A stretch of DNA of 64,000 nt from Streptomyces sclerotialus (GTDB lineage Bacteria > Actinomycetota > Actinomycetes > Streptomycetales > Streptomycetaceae): NCBI RefSeq assembly GCF_040907265.1, contig NZ_JBFOHP010000002.1:1426001-1490000 (forward strand), given 5' to 3'. The position numbers and the translations under genes were made by a program. Positions 17,149-29,213 of this stretch are shown piece after piece. Within the stretch, counting starts at the first letter, position 1, and each line of letters starts with the position of its first letter. Below the pieces are notes generated by a model. It was not told the origin of the DNA and searched no databases. It saw nothing but the letters and a program-made list of their open reading frames with translations.

Positions 17149-18962
17149 GCGGCGGCTCCGGCGAGTGCGGGCGACGGCGCGGCGGTACGGGGTGCCGCCG
17201 GGCGCAGGGCGCGCAGCTCCTGCCGCCACAGCTCGTGCACGAGCAGTGCCCAGAGGGCCATGGCACTGGTGCCGGTGGGCCGGCGCAGGTGGGCGGTGAA
17301 GAGTGCGCGCAGGCCGCGCGGGGACAGCCGCGGGTCGAGGTGCGGCCCGGCGGCCAGCACGTCCTGGGCCAGCGCCATCAGGGGCGTACCCGGTACCAGC
17401 ATCGCCGCGACGGGCAGCAGGAAGGGCTGCTTGGGCCGCCGGATCACGGCCTCCGGCAGCAGTCCCCGAGCGGCTTCGTACAGGGCCCTCTTGCCGGTCC
17501 TCAGCGGGGCGGGCAGGCGGGCGGCGAGACCGGTCACGGAGGGCTGGAGGAAGGGCGGCCTGGCTTCGACCGCCCAGGCCATGCTGAGGTGGTCCAGCCG
17601 CCTGAGGTGGTAGGCGGGCAGCCGCTGGAAGGTCTCGAACGCGGTCAGCGTGGCGTGCCGGTCGCTGTCCGCCGAGGCCAGCCGGTCGGTGAGGCGCTGT
17701 TCGGCGGTCCCCCGGTCGGCCAGGCAGGCGCGGTAGTCGGGGGTGTAGAGCGACTCGCGCAGGGAGCGGGGCACGGCGGCGAGCGCGGCGACGTAGGGGG
17801 CGACCCAGCCGGGGCCGGGCGGTGCCGCCAGGGCCGTACGCATCCGGTCGTACCCGCCGAACAGCTCGTCGGCGCCGTCACCGGTCAGGGCCACGGTGAA
17901 GCCCTCGTTGCGCACCGCCCGGAACAGCGCGTAGGTGCTGAGGGTGATCGGGTCGGCGTTGGGCTGCCCGAGGTGCCACACCGTGCGCGGCAGCAGGTCG
18001 GCGAACTCGGCGGGGTCGGCCTCGATCTGGTGGTGCACGGTGCCGCTCCGCCTCGCGACGGCGCGGGCGAAGCCGTGCTCGCTGTTCGGCCACTCGCCGC
18101 GGTACGTCAGGTGGAACGTGTGCAGCGGCGGCGCCTGCGACGCGTTGCTGTCCTCCGCTGCCAGGGCGGTCACCAGGCCGGAGTCGAGGCCCCCGCTGGT
18201 GATGGCGCAGACCGGGACGTCGGCCTGGGCGAGCCGGCGCACCTCATGGCGGAGTGCGTCCCGCACACCGAGCGGTGCGCTGGGGCTCCGGTGGGGCGGC
18301 CGGCGGTGCAGGCGCAGTCCGCCTCCCCTGGTGGCCAGGGCGGTCGCGCCGGGCGGCAGGGTCCGGATGCCCCGCAGGGCGGTCTGCTGGCCGAGGCAGG
18401 TACGGGTGGTGAGGTACTCGTCGAGGGCTTCCTCGCGGTGCTCGGCCGGGACCTGCGGGAAGCCGAGCAGTGCGGGCAGTTCGGAGGCGAAGCGCACGCC
18501 ACCGTCGGCGGCTGCGTGGTAGTAGAGCGTCTTCATGCCGTGGTCGTCGACGGCGAGGAGCAGCCGCGGCTCCTCCGGGCGCAGGTCGACGACGGCGAGG
18601 GCGAACATGCCGTCCAGCAGGCCGACGAAGCCCGGCCCGTGCTCGGCGTACAGCGCGGGGATCACCGTGCCGTCGCAGTCGTCGGGCAGTACGTGCCCCA
18701 AGGCCCGTACTTGTGCCCGCAGTTGCCGGTGGTTGTAGATCTCGCCGTTGAGCACGGCGACGATGCCGGGCGCGCTGGGGAGGCGGTACGGCTGGCCGCC
18801 TCCGGAGGGGTCGGTGACGGCGAGCCGGTTGCACCCCAGCGACCAGCCCGGACCGCGTGCGACGCCGTGGGCGTCGGGTCCGCCGTGCCGCTGCCGCCCG
18901 GAGACGGCGGCCAGCTCCTGGCCGGTGGCCCTGGTGGCGAACGTTCCGCAGATCCTGCACAT
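17145..18962 (-). CDS. asnB: glutamine-dependent asparagine synthetase (AsnB-type)
   Basis: A 605-residue two-domain amidotransferase. The start was set at MCRICGTFA because Cys2 must become the N-terminal nucleophile of the glutaminase domain; RHGGPD and LNGEIYNH supply the rest of that site. The synthetase domain has the ATP pyrophosphatase loop SGGLDSGLV and the GDGADELFGGYDR motif. It makes an amide, classically aspartate to asparagine, using glutamine nitrogen. As first gene of a biosynthetic operon it may amidate a pathway acid or supply asparagine. The divergent promoter region to the PIG-L gene lies upstream. Confidence 0.85.
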   Translation of the reverse strand: MCRICGTFATRATGQELAAVSGRQRHGGPDAHGVARGPGWSLGCNRLAVTDPSGGGQPYRLPSAPGIVAVLNGEIYNHRQLRAQVRALGHVLPDDCDGTVIPALYAEHGPGFVGLLDGMFALAVVDLRPEEPRLLLAVDDHGMKTLYYHAAADGGVRFASELPALLGFPQVPAEHREEALDEYLTTRTCLGQQTALRGIRTLPPGATALATRGGGLRLHRRPPHRSPSAPLGVRDALRHEVRRLAQADVPVCAITSGGLDSGLVTALAAEDSNASQAPPLHTFHLTYRGEWPNSEHGFARAVARRSGTVHHQIEADPAEFADLLPRTVWHLGQPNADPITLSTYALFRAVRNEGFTVALTGDGADELFGGYDRMRTALAAPPGPGWVAPYVAALAAVPRSLRESLYTPDYRACLADRGTAEQRLTDRLASADSDRHATLTAFETFQRLPAYHLRRLDHLSMAWAVEARPPFLQPSVTGLAARLPAPLRTGKRALYEAARGLLPEAVIRRPKQPFLLPVAAMLVPGTPLMALAQDVLAAGPHLDPRLSPRGLRALFTAHLRRPTGTSAMALWALLVHELWRQELRALRPAAPRTAAPSPALAGAAA

Positions 18963-19129
18963 GACGACTACCTCCGAGCCCGGGGCCCTGACACCGGCAT
19001 CAACAGCCTCACTGGATGCACCCAATGATTTGAATCTACCAATTCTTGTGGTGGCGCGTCAGTGCAATGGCGTGAACCGGCCACGGCCGCCGCCTTGCCC
19101 GGCACACCGGCGCACCGCACGCTGATCGC
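18963..19129. promoter_or_regulatory. divergent promoter region of asnB and the PIG-L gene
   Basis: A 167-base region between the two divergent starts, with an unusually AT-rich core (19020-19050, including GATTTGAATCTACCAATTC) for this genome. It is the likely shared control point of the two operons. The motif AATCTA recurs in AT-rich patches at 12.17 and 33.70 kb. Confidence 0.5.
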
Positions 19130-19870
19130 ATGAGCGACTCCCCCATCGGACCGCACCGACGCAGCGCGCCCGAGCGGCTGTTAGTGGTCGCCGCGCACCC
19201 GGACGACATCGAGTTCTGCGTGAGCGGAACGGTCATGCAGTGGATCGAACGCGGCACCGAGGTGACGTACTGCATCGTCACGGACGGCGGCGCGGGCGGT
19301 TACGACGAACGGCTGCCCCGGCAGGCCATGGCCGATCTGCGCCGCGCCGAACAGGCGCACTCCGCGAAACTCAGCGGCGTGCAGGACGTCCGCTTTCTCG
19401 GCTATCCCGACAGCCTCGTCGAGCCCGGCGTCGACCTCCGGCGCGACCTGTGCCGGGTCATCCGCGAGACGAGGCCGCAGCGCGCGATCATCCCGAGCCC
19501 GGAGATCAACTGGGCGCGCATCGCGGACGTCCACCCCGACCACCGGGCCGTGGGGGAAGCGGCGCTCCGCGCGATCTACCCCGAGGCACGGAACCCCTTC
19601 GCGCACCCCTCCCTCCTCAAGCACGAGGGCCTGCGCCCCTGGACCGTCCCGGAAACGTGGCTGATGACCGGCCCCCGCCCCAACCAGTACGTCGACGTCA
19701 CCGCGGTCTTCGACCGCAAGGTCGAAGCCCTGCGCATCCACACCTCCCAGACCGCGCACTTCGACGACCTCGCCGGCCTGCTCCGCTCCTGGCTCGGCGA
19801 ACACGCCCGGGCCGGCGGACTGCCGCCCGGACGCCTCGCCGAGGCGTTCCAGGTCGTCGACACGGCCTGA
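19130..19870 (+). CDS. PIG-L (LmbE/MshB/Mca-like) zinc deacetylase with a TTA codon
   Basis: A 246-residue metal-dependent N-deacetylase or amidase. The zinc site AHPDD is at residues 22-26 and the second motif is VHPDHR near residue 130. Relatives remove the acetyl group from GlcNAc-inositol (MshB), cleave mycothiol conjugates (Mca) or act in lincomycin synthesis (LmbE). Codon 18 is TTA (19181-19183), so expression should depend on bldA. It is divergent from asnB and faces the DinB-like gene. Together with the MshA-like transferase it fits deacetylation of a GlcNAc-inositol-type intermediate. Confidence 0.8.
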   Translation: MSDSPIGPHRRSAPERLLVVAAHPDDIEFCVSGTVMQWIERGTEVTYCIVTDGGAGGYDERLPRQAMADLRRAEQAHSAKLSGVQDVRFLGYPDSLVEPGVDLRRDLCRVIRETRPQRAIIPSPEINWARIADVHPDHRAVGEAALRAIYPEARNPFAHPSLLKHEGLRPWTVPETWLMTGPRPNQYVDVTAVFDRKVEALRIHTSQTAHFDDLAGLLRSWLGEHARAGGLPPGRLAEAFQVVDTA

Positions 19871-19892
19871 GAGCCTGTGTCCGAGGGGCCGG

Positions 19893-20545
19893 TCAGCCGT
19901 AGATGACCAGCTCGCTCTCCGTCGCACCGTGCAGCTCGTAGCGCGTACGGACCAGTGGGCGGCCCGCGTACAGCCGGATGAGGGTCGGTACATCGGCCTT
20001 CAGTGAGGCCGCGGGACGCCCGTCGACCTCGTTGCCGAGCACCAGTGGGGCGTCGTGCCCGGCCAGGACCGCATGGAGGCGCGGCGTGTGGCGCACCCGG
20101 CTGGTCACCGACAGGATCGCGAGCGCGTCCGCCGCCCCCCTGCCTCCGTACGCACCGGGCTCATCGAGCGCCTCGCGCACGTCCCCGGCATGCACCCACT
20201 CCCCCAACGCGATGACGTCCAGCTCACCGTCGGACGCGGCGATGACCGGGCCCGCCTCGGTGAGACCACGCTCCAGCTCGTCCAGGATCTGTGCCGTGGT
20301 CCAGTCGGCACGCTCGCGTACGTCGGCGGCGTTGGCTTCCGGCGTGAAGGCACCGTCGAGCCGCCCTTCGACGATGCGCACGAGCGCCGCCCCGCAGTGG
20401 GCCAGGACGTCACGTACGGTCCAGCCCGGGCACGCCGTACGAGCGGCGAAGCGGCTGGGTTCCGTACCGCGCAGCAGCGGCATCAGCGCGTCCCGCTCCG
20501 TACGCAGCAGCCGGCCGGGCAGCCAAGGATCTCGCTCGCCGGCCA

Positions 20546-20546
<1 letters not shown>
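19893..20546 (-). CDS. mycothiol-dependent maleylpyruvate isomerase-family (DinB-like) protein
   Basis: A 217-residue four-helix DinB/MDMPI-type protein: TACPGWTVRDVLAHCGAALV near residue 40 gives the first metal histidine, and LGEWVHAGDVREAL near 125 gives the second. The acidic ligand is shifted compared with common family members (EWVH rather than ExWxH). Relatives use mycothiol as cofactor or transfer it, as LmbV does in lincomycin synthesis. It is the last gene of the methyl-cycle operon, and its ATG overlaps the ahcY stop by one base. It may process a thiol adduct; its presence beside a PIG-L enzyme recalls the lincomycin sulfur pathway. Confidence 0.65.
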
Positions 20547-22804
<2,258 letters not shown>

Positions 22805-22808
<4 letters not shown>

Positions 22809-25800
22809 GCCCGCCTCCCGGCGTTGAAGTAGCCCGCCTGGGGGTGGTGGACGACGAGGGCGTCGGTGGACTGTTCGGGGTGGAGCTGGAATTCCTCGGA
22901 GAGGACGACGCCGATGCGCTCCGGCCGCAGCAGGTCGGCGATCTTTGCGCGGTCCGCCAGGTCCGGGCAGGCCGGATAGCCCAGGGAGTAGCGGCAGCCT
23001 TGGTATTCGGTGCGCAGCATTCCCTCCAGCGATTCCGGCTCGTGGGTGGCGATGCCCAGTTCGGTGCGGACGCGGGCGTGCCAGTACTCGGCGAGGGACT
23101 CGGCGAGCTGGACGGACAGGCCGTGCAGCTCCAGGTAGTCACGGTAGGAGTCGGCCGCGAAGAGCCTGGTGGTCTCCTCGCCGATCTTCGAGCCGACGGT
23201 GACGACCTGAAGACCGACCACATCGGTCTCGCCGGACTCCTCCGGGCGGAAGAAGTCCGCGAGGCACAGGCGGCGGCCGCGGCGCTGCCGGGGGAAGGTG
23301 AAACGGGTGCGCTCGGCACCGTGCTCGTCCAGGATGACCAGGTCGTCGCCCTTGGAGTAGCAGGGGAAGTAGCCGTGCACGACGGCCGCTTGGAGCAGGT
23401 TCTGTGTGCGCAGCCGGCCCAGCCACATCCGCAGCCGCGGCCGCCCGTCGGTCGCGATCTGTTCCTGCTTCAGGCCCCACTGGCCCTTGAAGAGCGCGCC
23501 TTCGTCCAGCCAGGAGGCGTAGTCGGCGAGCTGGATGCCCTTGACCACGCGGGTGCCCCAGAACGGCGGGGTCGGGACCGGGTTGTCGGTGGCCACATCG
23601 GAGCGGCCGCCGGTGTCCTGGGGCTCTTCGAGTGCCGTCCGCCGGTGCGGCACCCGGCGCTGCTTCAGCTCCGGCAGGCTCGCCCCGGGCACGCCCCGCT
23701 TGACCGCGATCAGGGCATCCATCAGGCGCAGGCCCTCGAAGGCGTCGCGGGCGTAGCGGACCTCACCCTCGTAGATCTCGTGCAGGTCCTGCTCGACATA
23801 CGCGCGGGTCAGCGCGGCGCCGCCGAGGATGACGGGGAAGTCGGCCGCCAGCTTGCGCTGGTTGAGCTCCTCCAGGTTCTCCTTCATGATCACCGTGGAC
23901 TTCACCAGCAGCCCCGACATCCCGATCACGTCGGCCTTGTGCTCCTCGGCGGCCTCCAGGATCGCCGAGACCGGCTGCTTGATACCGAGGTTGACCACGG
24001 TGTAGCCGTTGTTGGACAGGATGATGTCCACAAGGTTCTTGCCGATGTCATGGACATCACCGCGGACGGTGGCCAGCACGATGGTGCCCTTGCCCTCATC
24101 GCCCTCCACCTTCTCCATGTGCGGCTCCAGATAGGCCACCGCACTCTTCATCACCTCGGCGGACTGCAGCACGAACGGCAGCTGCATCTGACCGGAGCCG
24201 AACAGGTCCCCGACCACCTTCATGCCCGCCAGCAGCGTGTCATTGACGATGTCCAGCGCCGGACGCTCGGCCAGCGCCGCATCCAGGTCGGCCTCCAGGC
24301 CGTTCTTCTCACCGTCGATGATGCGCCGCTGCAGCCGCTCCTCCAGCGGCAGCGCCGCCAGCTCCTCGGCCGCCCCGGCCTTCAGCGACTTCGCCGTCGC
24401 CCCCTCGAAGAGGGCCATCAGCTTCTGCAGCGGGTCATACCCCTCGGACCGCCGGTCGTAGATCAGATCCAGGGCGACCTGGACCTGCTCCTCCTCCAGC
24501 CGCGCGATCGGCAAAATCTTCGACGCATGCACGATCGCCGAATCCAGCCCCGCCTTGACACACTCGTCCAGGAAGACGGAGTTCAGCACGATGCGCGCGG
24601 CCGGGTTCAGCCCGAAGGAGATGTTCGACAGACCCAGCGTGGTCTGCACCTCCGGATGGCGCCGCTTCAACTCCCGGATCGCCTCGATGGTGGCGACCCC
24701 GTCCTTACGGGACTCCTCCTGACCGGTGCAGATGGTGAAGGTCAGGGTGTCGATGAGGATGTCGGACTCGCGGATGCCCCAGTTGCCGGTCAGATCGGCG
24801 ATGATCCGCTCGGCCACGGCCACCTTGTGCTCGGGGGTACGGGCCTGGCCCTCCTCATCGATGGTCAGCGCGATCAGCGCCGCACCGTGCTCCTTCGCCA
24901 GCGCGGTGACCTTCGCAAAACGCGAGTCGGGCCCGTCACCGTCCTCGTAGTTCACCGAGTTGATGACCGCACGCCCGCCCAGCTTCTCCAGCCCCGCCTG
25001 GATGACAGGCACCTCGGTGGAGTCCAGCACGATAGGAAGCGTGGAGGCGGTGGCGAACCGCCCCGCCAGCTCGGTCATGTCCGCCACGCCGTCCCGGCCC
25101 ACATAGTCCACGCACAGATCCAGCATGTGCGCGCCCTCGCGGATCTGATCCCGGGCCATCTCCACACAGTCATCCCACCGCCCCTCCAGCATCGCGGTGC
25201 GGAACTTCTTGGAACCGTTGGCATTGGTGCGCTCCCCGATCGCCAGGTAGGAGGTGTCCTGGCGGAAGGGCACGGTCTGGTACAGGGAGGCCGCACCCGG
25301 CTCCGGACGCGGCCGGCGCTCGGTGGGGGCGGTGCCGCGCACCCGCTCGACGACCTGGCGCAGGTGCTCAGGGGTGGTGCCGCAGCAGCCGCCCACCAGG
25401 GACAGCCCGTACTCGGCGACGAAGGTCTCCTGCGCATCGGCCAGCTCGGTCGCGGTGAGCGGGTAGTGGGCGCCGTCCTTGCCCAGCACCGGCAGGCCCG
25501 CGTTGGGCATGCAGGAGATCGGGACGCGGGAGTGGCGGGCCAGATAGCGCAGGTGCTCACTCATCTCCGCCGGGCCGGTGGCACAGTTCAGGCCGATCAT
25601 GTCGATGCCCAGCGGCTCCAGCGCGGTCAGCGCCGCACCGATCTCCGAACCCAGCAGCATCGTGCCGGTCGTCTCCACCGTCACCGAGCAGATGATGGGC
25701 AGGTTCGTGCCGGTGGCCTCCAGCGCGCGGCGGGCCCCCAGCACCGCGGCCTTGGTCTGCAGCAGGTCCTGGGTGGTCTCCACCAGCAGCGCGTCAGCGC

Positions 25801-26272
25801 CCCCGGCGATCATTCCCTCGGCGTTCTGCTGGTAGGCGTCGCGCAGGGTGGTGTAGGGGGCGTGGCCCAGCGTGGGCAGCTTGGTGCCCGGGCCCATCGA
25901 GCCCAGCACCCACCGCTGCTGCCCGGTCTTCTCGGTGAACTCGTCGGCCACCTCGCGGGCGATCCGCGCCCCGGCCTCCGACAGCTCGTACACCCGCTCG
26001 GGGATGTCGTACTCCCCCAGCGCCGCATGGTTGGCGCCGAAGGTGTTGGTCTCCACGCAGTCCACACCGACCGCGAAGTACTCCTCGTGCACCGAGCGCA
26101 CGATGTCCGGGCGGGTGAGGTTCAGGATCTCGTTGCAGCCCTCCAGCTGCTGGAAGTCATCCAGGCTGGGGTCCTGGGCCTGGAGCATGGTGCCCATGGC
26201 TCCGTCGGCGACCACGACGCGTGAGGCGAGGGCCTGGCGCAGTTCCTCGGCCCGTTGCGGGGTGGTGGTCAC
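22805..26272 (-). CDS. metH: cobalamin-dependent methionine synthase
   Basis: A 1155-residue multidomain enzyme that methylates homocysteine to methionine. In order: the homocysteine-binding barrel with zinc ligands (NCATG, then [10 protein letters not shown]), the methyl-THF pterin domain ([13 protein letters not shown]), the B12 cap and binding domain with the base-off histidine in [12 protein letters not shown], and the C-terminal SAM-activation domain ([14 protein letters not shown], then [10 protein letters not shown]). All domains are intact. GTG was chosen because it overlaps the upstream stop as GTGA. It supports the high methyl demand of this operon and needs cobalamin. Confidence 0.95.
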
Positions 26273-27252
26273 GTCAGCTCCCTCAGGTGGGGCAGGATGC
26301 GGGCGGGTACGGCGAAGCCGTACGCGGTGCGGAGCCGGGTCAGGAGCGGGTCGCGGTAGAGGCGGTACTCCTGGGTGCCGATGTAGTCGAGAGCCGTGGC
26401 GGCGATGGCGCAGCCCAGGCGGGCGGCGTCGGCGAGGGGAACGCCCCAGGTCACCGCGGCCACGAAGCCGGCCCGGAAGGCGTCGCCGACTCCGGTCGGG
26501 TCGACGACGCCGTCGACCGGCACGGCCGGGACCACGACCGGCGAGTGGTCCTCGCTCTGGAGGCGTACGCCGCCCTCTCCCAGGGTGGTGACCCAGCAGC
26601 CCACGCGGGCGCGGATCTGTTCGGCGGTCCATCCGGAGCGTTCCTGCAGCAGGGCCGCTTCGTACTCGTTGCTGAACAGCCAGCGGGCGCCTTCGACGAG
26701 CTGCCGGACCTCGGCGCGGTTCAGCCTGGCGAGCTGTTGCGAGGGGTCGGCGGCGAAGGGGATGTCGAGCTGCCGGCAGGCGGCCGTGTGGCGGAGCATC
26801 GCCTGCGGGTCGTCGGGGGAGATGACGACCAGGGCGAGGCGGCCGACCCGTGCGAGCACGTCGCACAGGTCGATGGTGCGGGCTTCGGCCATCGCTCCCG
26901 CGTAGAAGGTGGCGATCTGGTTCTGTCTGCGGTCGGTCGTGCAGACGAACCTGGCCGTGTGCAGGTCGGTGCTGATGTGTACGGAGTCGGTGTCGACCCC
27001 GTGTTCCTTGAGGTGGACGCGGTACGGCTCGAAGTCGGTGCCCGCTGCGCCGACCAGGACGGGGCGCTGTCCGAGCAGGCCCAGTCCGTAGCAGATGTTG
27101 GCTGCCACTCCCCCGCGGCGTATGTCGAGCCGGTCGGCGAGGAAGGACAGTGAGACCCGGTCCAGTTGCCCCGCGATGAGCTGATCGGTGAAACTTCCCG
27201 GGAAGGTCAGCAGATGGTCGGTGGCTATGGAACCGGTCACGACTGTCCGCAC
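26269..27252 (-). CDS. PfkB-family adenosine kinase-like enzyme
   Basis: A 327-residue ribokinase-fold sugar kinase. The N-terminal GSIATDHLLTFPG and GGVAANICYGLGLLG segments and the C-terminal catalytic DPTGVGDAFRAGF motif (anion hole and catalytic Asp) are intact. Lying between metK and metH-metF-ahcY, it most likely phosphorylates the adenosine released by AhcY, which pulls that reversible reaction forward. Actinomycete adenosine kinases are of this family. The GTG is 38 bases after the metK stop. Another sugar substrate cannot be excluded from sequence alone. Confidence 0.85.
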   Translation of the reverse strand: MRTVVTGSIATDHLLTFPGSFTDQLIAGQLDRVSLSFLADRLDIRRGGVAANICYGLGLLGQRPVLVGAAGTDFEPYRVHLKEHGVDTDSVHISTDLHTARFVCTTDRRQNQIATFYAGAMAEARTIDLCDVLARVGRLALVVISPDDPQAMLRHTAACRQLDIPFAADPSQQLARLNRAEVRQLVEGARWLFSNEYEAALLQERSGWTAEQIRARVGCWVTTLGEGGVRLQSEDHSPVVVPAVPVDGVVDPTGVGDAFRAGFVAAVTWGVPLADAARLGCAIAATALDYIGTQEYRLYRDPLLTRLRTAYGFAVPARILPHLRELT

Positions 27253-27290
27253 GATGTGCTCCTTTCTCGCTTCGGTGTCCTGCCGTGCCG

Positions 27291-28511
27291 TTACTGGCAG
27301 CCCGCCGCGGTGCGCAGCTTTGTGGCGCGGTCGGTGCGCTCCCAGGTGAACTCGGGGAGTTCGCGGCCGAAGTGGCCGTACGCGGCGGTCCGGGCGTAGA
27401 TCGGGCGGAGCAGGTCGAGGTCACGGATGATCGCGGCGGGGCGGAGGTCGAAGACCTCGCTGATGGCTTCCTCGATCCGTGCCGGGTCGACGGTGGCGGT
27501 GCCGAAGGTCTCCACGAACAGACCGACCGGCTCGGCCTTGCCGATGGCGTAGGCGACCTGGACCTCGCAGCGGGCGGCGAGGCCGGCCGCGACGACGTTC
27601 TTGGCGACCCAGCGCATGGCGTAGGCGGCGGAGCGGTCGACCTTGGACGGGTCCTTGCCGGAGAAGGCGCCGCCGCCGTGCCGGGCCATGCCGCCGTACG
27701 TATCGATGATGATCTTGCGGCCGGTCAGGCCCGCGTCCCCCATCGGGCCGCCGATCTCGAAGCGGCCTGTGGGGTTGACCAGCAGGCGGTACCCCTCCGT
27801 CTCCAGCTTGATGCCGGCCTTGGCGAGGGCCGCCAGCTCCGGCTCGACGACGTGTTCGCGGATGTCGGGCGCGAGGAGGCCGTCGATGCTGACGTCCGAG
27901 GCGTGCTGGGAGGAGACGACCACGGTGTCGAGCCGTACGGCCCGGTCGCCGTCGTACTCGATGGTGACCTGGGTCTTGCCGTCGGGCCGCAGGTACGGGA
28001 CGGTCCCGTCCCTGCGGACGTCGGTGAGGCGGGCGGCGAGGCGGTGCGCGAGAGTGATCGGCAGCGGCATCAGTTCGGGCGTGTCGTCGCAGGCGTAACC
28101 GAACATCAGCCCCTGGTCGCCGGCGCCCTGCCGGTCGAGTTCGTCGCTCGTGCCAGGTCCCTTGCCGACGCGCTGCTCGTACGCGGTGTCCACGCCCTGG
28201 GCGATGTCGGGCGACTGGGCCCCGATGGAGACCGACACGCCGCAGGAGGCCCCGTCGAAGCCCTTGGCCGACGAGTCGTAGCCGATGGCGAGGACGGTGT
28301 CCCGGACGAGCTGGGCGATGGGTGCGTAGGCCGTGGTGGTGACCTCGCCGGCCACGTGCACCTGGCCGGTGGTGATCAAGGTCTCGACGGCGACGCGGGA
28401 CGAGGGGTCCTCCTTCAGGAGCGCGTCGAGAAGGGAGTCGCTGATCCGGTCGGCGATCTTGTCGGGGTGTCCCTCGGTCACCGATTCCGAAGTGAAGAGG
28501 CGCAGGCTCAT
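27291..28511 (-). CDS. metK: S-adenosylmethionine synthetase
   Basis: A 406-residue enzyme making SAM from methionine and ATP. Signatures are [20 protein letters not shown] at the N-terminus, the [14 protein letters not shown] methionine/ATP loop and the phosphate-binding [19 protein letters not shown]. It ends with the usual FTWER-containing tail. The ATG is two bases from the ACP stop, so it is in the same transcript as the carrier protein genes. It is probably a cluster-dedicated copy supplying the two methyltransferases. Confidence 0.95.
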   Translation of the reverse strand: MSLRLFTSESVTEGHPDKIADRISDSLLDALLKEDPSSRVAVETLITTGQVHVAGEVTTTAYAPIAQLVRDTVLAIGYDSSAKGFDGASCGVSVSIGAQSPDIAQGVDTAYEQRVGKGPGTSDELDRQGAGDQGLMFGYACDDTPELMPLPITLAHRLAARLTDVRRDGTVPYLRPDGKTQVTIEYDGDRAVRLDTVVVSSQHASDVSIDGLLAPDIREHVVEPELAALAKAGIKLETEGYRLLVNPTGRFEIGGPMGDAGLTGRKIIIDTYGGMARHGGGAFSGKDPSKVDRSAAYAMRWVAKNVVAAGLAARCEVQVAYAIGKAEPVGLFVETFGTATVDPARIEEAISEVFDLRPAAIIRDLDLLRPIYARTAAYGHFGRELPEFTWERTDRATKLRTAAGCQ

Positions 28512-28512
28512 G

Positions 28513-28767
28513 TCAGCTCACCCGGGCCGCGAAGAAGTGCCGCTCGATGGCGTCCAGGGTGCGGATCGAGTCGACCTCCAGGGTGTCCATGTCGATGGAG
28601 CGGCCGCTCACCTGCTCCAGGAGGAAGACGAACTCCACGAAGGACAGCGAGTCGATGAGGCGGTTCTCGATGAGGTCGAGGTCACCGGCGATGTCCTCGC
28701 GGTCCGGGTGGCGCTTGACGATCCACGCCTTGACCTGGTCGATTCCGTCGGCGATGGGGCTGGTCAT
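28513..28767 (-). CDS. discrete acyl/aminoacyl carrier protein
   Basis: An 84-residue four-helix carrier protein with the phosphopantetheine attachment Ser40 in [17 protein letters not shown]. The DSL form is the standard ACP motif. It follows AAGGAGT at good spacing and lies beside a holo-ACP synthase and a SerRS-like amino acid:[carrier protein] ligase, the arrangement seen where free carrier proteins are loaded with amino acids without an adenylation domain. It is therefore the likely platform for the starter amino acid and its oxygenation. Confidence 0.88.
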   Translation of the reverse strand: MTSPIADGIDQVKAWIVKRHPDREDIAGDLDLIENRLIDSLSFVEFVFLLEQVSGRSIDMDTLEVDSIRTLDAIERHFFAARVS

Positions 28768-28786
28768 GGGGTTACTCCTTAATGTT

Positions 28787-29212
28787 TCACGAGTTTCGGT
28801 GTTCGGTGAGGATGGGCGCGGCCACGGCGACCGCGTAGTCGACGTCGTGGCTGATGCTCACCGTGATCTGCGCGATGCCGGAGGCGGCTGCCATCCGGCC
28901 GGCCGCGCCGCGCAGGTCGACCAGGGGCCAGCCGCCGTCGGCGCGCTGCACCACGATGTCCAGCCAGGGCAGGAAACGGTTGCGGACCCGTAAGGTCTTG
29001 AAGGCGGCTTCCTTGGCGGCGATGCGTCCGCAGAGGCTGAGCACGTCCAGCCCGGTGGAGGTGCGGCAGTCGGCCAGCTCGCTGGGGACGAGCATGCGGG
29101 TGAAGAAGTCCTCGCCGTGCTCGTCGAGGAGGCGCCGGACACGGGTGACGGACACGATGTCCATGCCGAGATGTGCCCAGCCCGGGCCACTGGGGGCGGG
29201 TTGGGCCGGCAC
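28787..29212 (-). CDS. AcpS-type 4'-phosphopantetheinyl transferase
   Basis: A 141-residue holo-ACP synthase-type enzyme. The magnesium-binding Asp lies in LGMDIVSVTRVRRLL and the second signature in GRIAAKEAAFKTL. The in-frame ATG inside the DIV motif would remove the N-terminal strand, so the GTG at 29212, two bases after the ligase stop, was chosen although its ribosome binding site is weak. It probably activates the small ACP encoded next to it, while the Sfp-type enzyme at 55.6-56.3 kb serves the PKS proteins. Confidence 0.85.
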   Translation of the reverse strand: MPAQPAPSGPGWAHLGMDIVSVTRVRRLLDEHGEDFFTRMLVPSELADCRTSTGLDVLSLCGRIAAKEAAFKTLRVRNRFLPWLDIVVQRADGGWPLVDLRGAAGRMAAASGIAQITVSISHDVDYAVAVAAPILTEHRNS

Positions 29213-29213
29213 G

